5,829 nucleotides of DNA from DATMBL01 sp050735975 (lineage in GTDB: Bacteria > Desulfobacterota > Binatia > UBA9968). Positions 1 through 4,214 of this stretch are shown piece after piece. The stretch lies in NCBI GenBank assembly GCA_050735975.1, contig JBOHVS010000400.1, positions 1 to 5,829 on the forward strand. Direction: 5' to 3'. Below the pieces are notes generated by a model. It had not been told where the DNA came from. It saw only the letters and a list, made by a program, of their open reading frames with translations, and did not search any database. The position numbers and the translations under genes are program-made. The stretch's first letter is position 1; the number at the start of each line of letters is the position of its first letter.

Positions 1-2
1 GG

Positions 3-791
3 ACGGTCCTGGCACGCCCGCTTGGTTTCGAAACGCCGCTGAAAGACATGATCGTCTACTACTTCATCGGCATGTTTTTCAATCTGTTCGCGCCAAGCAC
101 GGTCGGCGGCGACGTTACCCGGGTTTACTATCTTGCACGTGGCGACGGAAAGGATCGGGGAAGCGGTTGGAAATCGACTACCCTCCACGCCACCATCGCG
201 GTTCTTTCGGATCGCGCGATTGGCATGATCGTACTCATCTGGGTGGGTGCGGCGGGACTGGCGTTATTTCCTCGCTTTGCCGTCCCTGCGCCCCTCACAC
301 TGTTGACGTTCGCGTTAGCCATCGGGTTCGCTCTGGGCGGTTTGCTGATTCCATCGCTGGGGCGAGTGCTGCCGGCGGATGGCCATCCTCTGGTGACGAA
401 GGCGCAAGTCGCTCTAAATGCGTTTCAAAACAGTTGGAACGCTATCCTGCTTGCGATGTTACTTTCGGCAACCATTCACATCACGCAAGCGGCAATGCAT
501 GTCTGGATCGGCCGCGCGCTCCATATCGAGGTGCCACTTTCCTATTGCTTTATTATTTACCCTTTAGTGGGCGCGTTTGCGGCGCTCCCCATAAGTTTCA
601 ACGGCATCGGGTTGCGCGAGGGCGGTTACCTTTTTATGCTTGGCATCATCGGCGTCGATTCGGAGAAGGCAATTGCCTTCGGCCTTCTTTTGTTTGTGAT
701 CGTCGCGCTCGATAGTTTAATCGGAGGAATTGCTTTTATTGTTAAAAAAGCTCCGCGGCCCGAAGCGATCGCTGCTCGGAGTGAGACATAA
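3..791 (+). CDS. UPF0104/YbhN-like integral membrane protein (lysylphosphatidylglycerol synthase TM-domain family), 5' partial
   Basis: The reading frame is open from the left edge (first full codon at base 3) to TAA at 789-791, giving 262 visible residues. The ATG at 48 is internal: the codons before it already read as family sequence (LGFETPLKDM), so the true start lies outside the window. Family members usually have about 300-350 residues, so roughly the first 60-90 are missing. Visible family marks are YYFIGMFFNLFAPSTVGGD followed by VTRVYYLAR, and near the C-terminus PISFNGIGLREGGY. Several hydrophobic helices follow one another: around YYFIGMFFNLF, the segment after SDRAIGM, LLTFALAIGFALGGLLI, AILLAMLLSATIHI, and two more before the basic end FIVKKAPR. 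The family includes the flippase half of MprF and YbhN/AglD-like proteins of the cytoplasmic membrane, often next to glycosyltransferase or lipid genes. The substrate here is unknown. It converges on mgtE. Confidence 0.9.
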   Translation, partial: TVLARPLGFETPLKDMIVYYFIGMFFNLFAPSTVGGDVTRVYYLARGDGKDRGSGWKSTTLHATIAVLSDRAIGMIVLIWVGAAGLALFPRFAVPAPLTLLTFALAIGFALGGLLIPSLGRVLPADGHPLVTKAQVALNAFQNSWNAILLAMLLSATIHITQAAMHVWIGRALHIEVPLSYCFIIYPLVGAFAALPISFNGIGLREGGYLFMLGIIGVDSEKAIAFGLLLFVIVALDSLIGGIAFIVKKAPRPEAIAARSET

Positions 792-800
792 GGGAAGATT

Positions 801-873
801 GAGGTTGAGGTTAAGGTTTAGGAGGACGAGGGGAGAAGATCTCAACCTGAACCTAAACCTAAACCTGAGCCTG
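801..873. repeat. Facing tracts of a degenerate 6-bp repeat (GGTTNA / TNAACC) forming a long inverted repeat
   Basis: Left tract 801-824 reads in units of six: GAGGTT, GAGGTT, AAGGTT, TAGGAG. Right tract 841-873 reads CTCAAC, CTGAAC, CTAAAC, CTAAAC, CTGAGC, CTG. The right tract is the complementary version of the left. Bases 801-822 can pair with 852-873 at 18 of 22 positions, leaving a 29-nt loop; shifting the register by one unit pairs about as well. The tracts sit between the stop codons of two convergent genes, only 9 bp past the flippase stop. Confidence 0.8.
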
Positions 874-877
874 TTTT
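801..877. terminator. Possible bidirectional terminator between convergent genes
   Basis: The hexamer inverted repeat would give a long imperfect stem in RNA from either strand, and both flanking genes end here. On the plus strand the stem is followed by TTTT at 874-877. On the minus strand there is no clear U-run after the stem. The loop of about 29 nt is larger than in a classic intrinsic terminator. The role is inferred from position and structure only. Confidence 0.35.
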
Positions 878-886
878 GGATCGGCC

Positions 887-2293
887 TTACGTGAGGTAGT
901 TGATGAAGGCCGTGGCCAGGCCGAGAAACGAGAGAAAGCCGAAGGCGTCCGTCAAGCCGGTGACGACGATGCCCGAGCCGAGAGCCGGATCGAACTTCAG
1001 AGCTTTGAGCAACAGCGGAATCACCGCGCCTGACAGCCCGGCGACCAAGCCAAGATTGATAATCATTGCGGACGCAAGGACCAATCCCAGCACAGGGTTC
1101 CCTTTCCACAACAGCGCGGCGATCGCAATGACCGAGCCGGCCGCCAGCGCGAGGCAGATGTTGACCGAGATTTGCCGGACAATCGCCTTCCACGCCGAGG
1201 AAAACTCAAGCTCACCGAGGGCAATGGCGCGGATGATGACGGTCGCCGTCTGAGTGGCGCCGTTGCCGCCGACGCCGGCGACAATCGGCATGAAGGTCGC
1301 CAAAGCTACGATTTCCTGCAAGGTCCCCTCAAAAAAAGCCACGACGGAAGCCGCCAAAGTTGCCGTCAATAAGTTCAAGAGCGTCCACGGCAAGCGCATT
1401 TTGATCGAGCGGGAGACCGGGGTGAATACGCGATCCTCCTCGGCTAAACCGGCCATCTTGTACATGTCCTCGGTGCTCTCTTCGTTGATGATGTCAATGA
1501 CATCATCAACGGTGATAATGCCTTCGAACCGGCCTCCCTCGTCGACGATAGGCAAGGCAAGCAGATCGTATTTGGCGACCAAGCGCGCCGCCTCTTCTTG
1601 ATCCATGAAAACGTCGGCCTTGACGGGATCGGCGATCATCATTTCCTGGAGCGTGCGGTCCGGCGGAGCGATGACCAGGTTGCGAATAGGGACGACGCCG
1701 ACCAACTTCCCCGATTCATCGACTACATAGAGGTAGAAGAAAGTCTCCAGTTCGCCGCGCTCGCGTATCTTGTCGATGGCTCCCTGTGCCGTGGTATTCG
1801 GCGGCAGGGCCATGAAATCGGTGGTCATGATTCTGCCGACCGTGCCCTCCGGATAGCTGATCAGTTCTCGGACTTCTTCGCGGCGTTCGGGATCCAGCAG
1901 GGACAAGATCCGTTCCCGGCGCTCCTCCGGAAGGCTGTCGATGAACGTTACCGCGTCATCAGGATCGGCGCGCACGATCACGCGGCCGACTTTTTCATCG
2001 TCGATCAAGGCGAGTATGTCAGGAAGAAGATCGGGCGGCAGTTCTTTCAGGGTGTTGGCTGCTCGACGCACCGAAGAAAGGATGTCGAACAGTTGGCGCA
2101 CCTCGGAGGGCTCCAGTCCCTTGAACAGGAGCGCGATATCGGCGGGATGACTCTTGCCGATAAATCTCAGGACGCGGTCCGGCGTGGCCGTGCGCAGCAT
2201 CTCCCGGACGGTGTCGTAATCGATAGTCGCTGGCTTCATGCTTCTATGCGCGGGGGCTCGTACCTTCTTAACCAGTGAAACTCCGTTTTGCAA
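887..2293 (-). CDS. mgtE: Magnesium transporter MgtE
   Basis: This is a complete MgtE, a Mg2+-selective channel of the cytoplasmic membrane gated by intracellular Mg2+. With the TTG start at 2293 it has 468 residues; with the ATG at 2239 it has 450, both normal for the family. Domains by residue from the TTG start: N-domain of helical repeats about 25-148 (HPADIALLF, LPEERRERIL); two CBS domains about 150-272 (VGRIMTTDFMAL, LVGVVPIRNL, ADPVKADVF, GIITVDDVIDII); linker EESTEDMYKMAGL; then a membrane domain of about five helices from 303 onward. The signature FMPIVAGVGGNGATQT lies near 335-349, and the last helix has GSGIVVTGLTDAFGF, whose Asp (about 449) matches the conserved pore-entrance Asp of MgtE. 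Start choice is uncertain: neither site has a strong Shine-Dalgarno, and the TTG version overlaps the opposite-strand PDZ frame. No M-box riboswitch is visible upstream. Confidence 0.96.
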   Translation of the reverse strand: MQNGVSLVKKVRAPAHRSMKPATIDYDTVREMLRTATPDRVLRFIGKSHPADIALLFKGLEPSEVRQLFDILSSVRRAANTLKELPPDLLPDILALIDDEKVGRVIVRADPDDAVTFIDSLPEERRERILSLLDPERREEVRELISYPEGTVGRIMTTDFMALPPNTTAQGAIDKIRERGELETFFYLYVVDESGKLVGVVPIRNLVIAPPDRTLQEMMIADPVKADVFMDQEEAARLVAKYDLLALPIVDEGGRFEGIITVDDVIDIINEESTEDMYKMAGLAEEDRVFTPVSRSIKMRLPWTLLNLLTATLAASVVAFFEGTLQEIVALATFMPIVAGVGGNGATQTATVIIRAIALGELEFSSAWKAIVRQISVNICLALAAGSVIAIAALLWKGNPVLGLVLASAMIINLGLVAGLSGAVIPLLLKALKFDPALGSGIVVTGLTDAFGFLSFLGLATAFINYLT

Positions 2294-2517
2294 ATGTATT
2301 CCGGCGCTTTCTTACCCGCTTAAACGCGCGGTTGAAATTTGCTATGTTCAGGGCCGGGGCGGAAGCAGGTATCAAGACCGGCGATGTTATTGCCGAGCTC
2401 AACGGTAAGCCGGTTCCCAAGAGCCACGATCTGCCTTCTTTGATCGTGGATAAGCAGCCGGGACAGAAGGCGACCTTGAAGATGTTTCGTGGTAAGCTAC
2501 AAAGGCGGAAGACCTAG
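2275..2517 (+). pseudogene. PDZ-domain remnant, probably from an HtrA/DegP-type serine protease
   Basis: The frame runs from a GTG at 2275 to TAG at 2515-2517 (80 codons); an ATG at 2344 would give 57. Only the part from about 2350 reads as protein family sequence: AGAEAGIKTGDVIAELNGKP, then SHDLPSLIVDKQPGQKATL, a typical second half of a PDZ domain as found at the C-terminus of DegP/DegQ. There is no trypsin-like domain (no His-Asp-Ser region), no signal peptide and no PDZ N-terminal strand. Codons 2278-2343 look like noncoding DNA. Neither start has a Shine-Dalgarno. The simplest reading is a gene whose front was deleted when mgtE came to lie beside it. The stop overlaps the tatA ribosome site, so the remnant may survive as tatA leader. 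A real small PDZ protein is possible but less likely. Confidence 0.6.
2320..2348 (+). promoter_or_regulatory. Candidate extended -10 promoter for tatA
   Basis: TTAAAC at 2320-2325 and TATGTT at 2343-2348 are 17 bp apart, and the -10 is preceded by TGC, an extended -10 arrangement like that seen upstream of the HTH gene in this window. Transcription would begin near 2355, inside the PDZ frame and after its last usable start, so this would serve tatA rather than a PDZ protein. The -35 match is weak (3 of 6). Confidence 0.3.
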
Positions 2518-2521
2518 GAGG
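2516..2521 (+). promoter_or_regulatory. Shine-Dalgarno of tatA
   Basis: AGGAGG lies 4 nt before the tatA ATG and overlaps the TAG stop of the PDZ frame. It is the most consensus-like ribosome site in the window and fixes the tatA start at 2526. Confidence 0.85.
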
Positions 2522-2525
2522 AATA

Positions 2526-2723
2526 ATGTTTGGACTCGGACTTCAAGAACTCGTTATCATTCTTGTTATCGCGCTGGTCATTTTCGGTCCAACGAAGCTG
2601 CCACAAATCGGAAGCGGTCTGGGCAAAGCCATTCGTGACTTTAAGAAGGGTGTCAGTGGCGACGAGACCGAAGATACCGCGAACGAAGCAAAGAAGGAAA
2701 CCCCTAAGGACTTACCCCGCTAA
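2526..2723 (+). CDS. tatA: Sec-independent (twin-arginine) translocase subunit TatA
   Basis: This is a 65-residue protein with the full TatA plan. It has a short N-terminus (MFGLGLQ), one membrane helix at about residues 6-20 (LQELVIILVIALVIFG), the hinge FGPTKLPQIG, an amphipathic helix at about 24-42 (GLGKAIRDFKKG) and a polar, charged tail. TatA multimers form the passage for folded proteins carrying a twin-arginine signal peptide. The FGP hinge, the G-rich amphipathic helix and the short length fit TatA/TatE better than TatB. No tatB or tatC is beside it, so the other subunits must lie elsewhere, as is common when tatA stands alone. Upstream is only the PDZ remnant; downstream it converges on the methyltransferase after 63 bp, where I see no convincing terminator. 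Confidence 0.96.
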   Translation: MFGLGLQELVIILVIALVIFGPTKLPQIGSGLGKAIRDFKKGVSGDETEDTANEAKKETPKDLPR

Positions 2724-2786
2724 CTCTTGAGATCGCGATTGCGAGTAAGTCGCTGATCGGTTCGAAGGAGTTGCGCTGAAAAGATG

Positions 2787-3473
2787 TCACGAACGGGTGC
2801 CGTTGACCTTGGCGGTCGCGGCGTCTTTCACGCGCTCGCCGGGGGAGTGAAAACCATTTTTGCTGCCGAGGAGAACCGTGTAAAGCGATGTCTTCGAGAG
2901 CTTGTAGATGCGTTCGACTGACAGATTCGTCGCTTCGATAAACGGTTTGAGTCGCAGATTGGTGCGCCAGCCCAACCAGCGCGTGATCGGATCCAAAGCC
3001 TCGGTTACAAACCCCAGAAACGGCACATCGCTCGTGAAGTGATTGACGATAACGATCTTTCCGCCCGGCTTACAGACCCGTTTGGCTTCAGAAATCATCT
3101 GAATCGGGTCCGGCACGACGGTTACGACGTGGAAAGCCATCACGTAATCGAATGTATTGTCGGGAAAGTCGAGATTCAGCGCGTTCATTTCCACAACCCG
3201 GAAATGACTCCAGCCGTTTTCCTGGATCTTTTGCCGGGCGCGCGCCAGCATGTCGGGCGCCAAGTCAATCCCCGTCACCTCGCAATGAGTCGGATAAGCA
3301 GGGAACGAAGTACCGGTCCCGGCGCCGACTTCTAGAACGCTCGCGCCCGGCGGGATTTCGAGATCCTCGATAACCTGTTCCAGCCGGTTATAAAAGATTT
3401 TCCCGAAGATTCTGTCATAAAGCGGGGCGAAGTCCGAATAGAGCTTGCTCTCGTGTGCCTCGATTTCAGCCAT
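2787..3473 (-). CDS. Class I SAM-dependent methyltransferase, PmtA-like (phosphatidylethanolamine N-methyltransferase type)
   Basis: This is a 228-residue protein from the ATG at 3473; a TTG at 3488 would add five residues (MGFRI). The ATG is preferred because GGATTTAGGATC lies directly before it and the family begins near this point. The Rossmann fold is clear: motif I VLEVGAGTGTS (about 46-56), the acidic ribose-binding Asp in VTGIDLAPDM (Asp70), NALNLDFPDNTFDYVMA (about 97-113), HVVTVVPDP (115-123), then RVCKPGGKIVIVNHF (132-146). The N-terminal YSDFAPLYDRIFGKIF, TVVPDP and VNHF together recall the Rhodobacter-type PmtA, which methylates phosphatidylethanolamine towards phosphatidylcholine at the membrane. 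The related ubiquinone/menaquinone methyltransferases share the fold, so the substrate is inference. It follows the HTH gene by 29 bp on the same strand, probably as one transcript. Confidence 0.88.
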   Translation of the reverse strand: MAEIEAHESKLYSDFAPLYDRIFGKIFYNRLEQVIEDLEIPPGASVLEVGAGTGTSFPAYPTHCEVTGIDLAPDMLARARQKIQENGWSHFRVVEMNALNLDFPDNTFDYVMAFHVVTVVPDPIQMISEAKRVCKPGGKIVIVNHFTSDVPFLGFVTEALDPITRWLGWRTNLRLKPFIEATNLSVERIYKLSKTSLYTVLLGSKNGFHSPGERVKDAATAKVNGTRS

Positions 3474-3502
3474 GATCCTAAATCCCAATCGTGATGTTCA
3501 AT

Positions 3503-3697
3503 TCAGGCATCTCGGATCTCTCTATTCTGCTTCTTGAAGAAAACCGAAATATCCCTCTTGCGAAACCTCCACTGTTTTCCTTTTTTGAAGGCGGGCAAAA
3601 TGTTCTTGCGCGCGAATTCATTCACTGTATCTGGACTTACATCCAGAATAACGGCAACTTGTTTGCTGTTCAATAGCTCCTCTTCTCTTTCCAACAT
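3503..3697 (-). CDS. Small helix-turn-helix DNA-binding protein (excisionase/MerR-like, HTH_17 type)
   Basis: This is a 64-residue protein made almost entirely of one winged helix-turn-helix. LLNSKQVAVILDVSPDTVNE (residues 8-27) gives the two helices, FARKNILPAFKKG the turn and start of the wing, and KQWRFRKRDISVFFKK (41-56) the basic wing and last helix. This matches the short excisionase/AlpA-like domain proteins that act as DNA-bending factors or local regulators. It carries no catalytic or ligand domain. The ATG at 3697 is backed by AGGGGGG 4 nt upstream. It is the first gene of the unit with the PmtA-like methyltransferase and could regulate that unit, but no phage integrase or transposase lies nearby, so a role in excision is unlikely here. 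Target sites are unknown. Confidence 0.85.
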   Translation of the reverse strand: MLEREEELLNSKQVAVILDVSPDTVNEFARKNILPAFKKGKQWRFRKRDISVFFKKQNREIRDA

Positions 3698-3751
3698 AAA
3701 ACCCCCCTACGAGGCCGATCTCGAGTTGCCCTTGGGCGAAAAAGATTTTTG

Positions 3752-3781
3752 TATCTAGCAAGTTCACCCCTCGCGTGTCAA
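3752..3781 (-). promoter_or_regulatory. Promoter candidate for the HTH-methyltransferase unit
   Basis: Read on the minus strand, a perfect TTGACA (3781-3776) is followed after 18 bp by TAGATA (3757-3752), itself preceded by TGC, giving an extended -10. Transcription would begin near 3745, leaving about 48 nt of leader before the HTH ATG at 3697. It is the best sigma-70-type match I see in the window; the spacer is one base longer than ideal and the -10 matches only 3 of 6 positions. Confidence 0.6.
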
Positions 3782-3809
3782 GTCGATTCCCATCCGCCCT
3801 CGTACATTC

Positions 3810-3824
3810 AGAGGCTACTCCTCT
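3810..3824. other. Small perfect hairpin upstream of the HTH promoter
   Basis: AGAGG, a 5-nt spacer CTACT, then CCTCT form a 5-bp inverted repeat 28 bp beyond the -35 element of the HTH gene. Its place fits an operator half-site pair, but a 5-bp stem can arise by chance. The surrounding stretch 3782-3905 shows no gene that I can support. Confidence 0.25.
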
Positions 3825-3931
3825 AAACATGACATTGTTAAAGCGGTTTGGAAAGAGAGGTGAATCTGCCTTGCGCCTACCCCGGAGTTCCTCTAGCATG
3901 GGTGCCAGGCTGCTGAAAAGACTCATATGCT

Positions 3932-3960
3932 CCTGTCTGCGTGCGACGCACAGGCAGGCG
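3932..3960 (+). repeat. 29-bp palindromic repeat, copy A
   Basis: Outer parts are CCTGTCTGC on the left and GCACAGGCAGGCG on the right, with a 7-nt centre GTGCGAC. The arms can fold into an imperfect hairpin with a two-base bulge. Copy B, on the other strand at 4110-4138, shares both outer parts exactly (22 of 29 positions), while the 7-nt centre differs throughout. Confidence 0.7.
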
Positions 3961-3993
3961 TTGCGCTCAATCGCCTCGCTTCGACGTATAACA

Positions 3994-4100
3994 AGCCAAG
4001 CGCAAAGAGCGAAGAGCACGGAGTCAGCGAAGCCAATCTCTGATGTCTGACCTCCGACCTCTGACTTCTACCCTCTGCGCTATGCCCTTAGCCCTTAGCG
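3994..4100. repeat. Degenerate 7-bp tandem repeat tract
   Basis: The tract can be read in sevens. First come AGCCAAG, CGCAAAG, AGCGAAG and AGCACGG from 3994. From 4038 the units are CTCTGAT, GTCTGAC, CTCCGAC, CTCTGAC, TTCTACC, CTCTGCG, CTATGCC, CTTAGCC and CTTAGCG. The consensus drifts along the tract, but neighbouring units stay alike, as expected of an old slippage-made array. The 4038-4100 part is clear; the 3994-4037 part is weaker. Confidence 0.65.
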
Positions 4101-4109
4101 ACAGATTCG

Positions 4110-4138
4110 CGCCTGCCTGTGCCGACACGGCAGACAGG
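4110..4138 (-). repeat. 29-bp palindromic repeat, copy B
   Basis: Read on the minus strand it begins CCTGTCTGC and ends GCACAGGCAGGCG, as in copy A, with centre CGTGTCG. Here the stem is better than in A: on the plus strand CCTGCCTGTGCCG faces CGGCAGACAGG across a 3-nt loop. The opposite orientation to A places the two copies as the arms of one larger inverted structure. Confidence 0.7.
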
Positions 4139-4214
4139 CGCCTCGCTGAGATCTTTTTGAGCAGCCTGCAAATAGCGTTTTCCAGCAACAATCAACCGCG
4201 TCGTCTAGTCTTTC

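Larger units (their letters stand above)
3906..4169. mobile_element. MITE/REP-like non-coding composite element
   Basis: Its two ends are inverted copies. The left end 3906-3919 reads CAGGCTGCTGAAAA. The right end, read on the minus strand from 4169, is CAGGCTGCTCAAAAAG. Inside each end lies a 29-bp palindromic unit, again in inverted orientation, and between these a degenerate 7-bp repeat tract. The total is about 264 bp, with no open frame resembling a protein and no transposase, which fits a non-autonomous element moved in trans or a REPIN-like pair. I find no clear target-site duplication at the borders. Ends of the type CAGGCTG(C/T)TGAAAAA are, to my memory, common in intergenic repeats of proteobacterial genomes; a search is needed to confirm. 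The right end lies 45 bp from the next start codon. Confidence 0.55.
3698..4214. other. Gene-free region between the HTH gene and the asmA-like gene
   Basis: This 517-bp divergent spacer contains the HTH promoter (3752-3781), a small hairpin (3810-3824), unassigned sequence to 3905, the composite repeat element (3906-4169) and a 45-bp leader before the AsmA start. Open frames across it on either strand translate promoter, palindrome and repeat sequence and show no family resemblance. Confidence 0.7.

Noticed and set aside
717..1193. 158-residue minus-strand frame ending in alternating Leu-Asn
   Set aside because: It overlaps the mgtE 3' end in another frame; the Leu-Asn run is just the translation of the hexamer repeat tract and no family resemblance is seen.
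1598..2278. 226-residue plus-strand frame
   Set aside because: It is antisense to the N-terminal and CBS part of mgtE, with no recognisable domain; MgtE on the other strand is unmistakable.
2294..2460. M-box magnesium riboswitch before mgtE
   Set aside because: The upstream sequence on the mgtE strand shows no recognisable conserved fold and is taken up by the PDZ remnant.
2526..2723. TatB instead of TatA
   Set aside because: The FGPTKLP hinge, short amphipathic helix and 65-residue length fit TatA/TatE; TatB is longer and has a Glu in the membrane helix region and a different hinge.
2724..2786. Terminator between tatA and the methyltransferase
   Set aside because: Only a 4-bp stem (TCGC/GCGA) is visible and there is no T-run; too weak to call.
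3618..4019. 133-residue minus-strand frame covering the region upstream of the HTH gene
   Set aside because: It translates a palindrome, a promoter and part of the HTH gene in the wrong frame; no family resemblance.
3932..4140. Possible CRISPR repeats
   Set aside because: There are only two palindromic units, in opposite orientation and about 149 bp apart, with no regular spacers and no cas genes.
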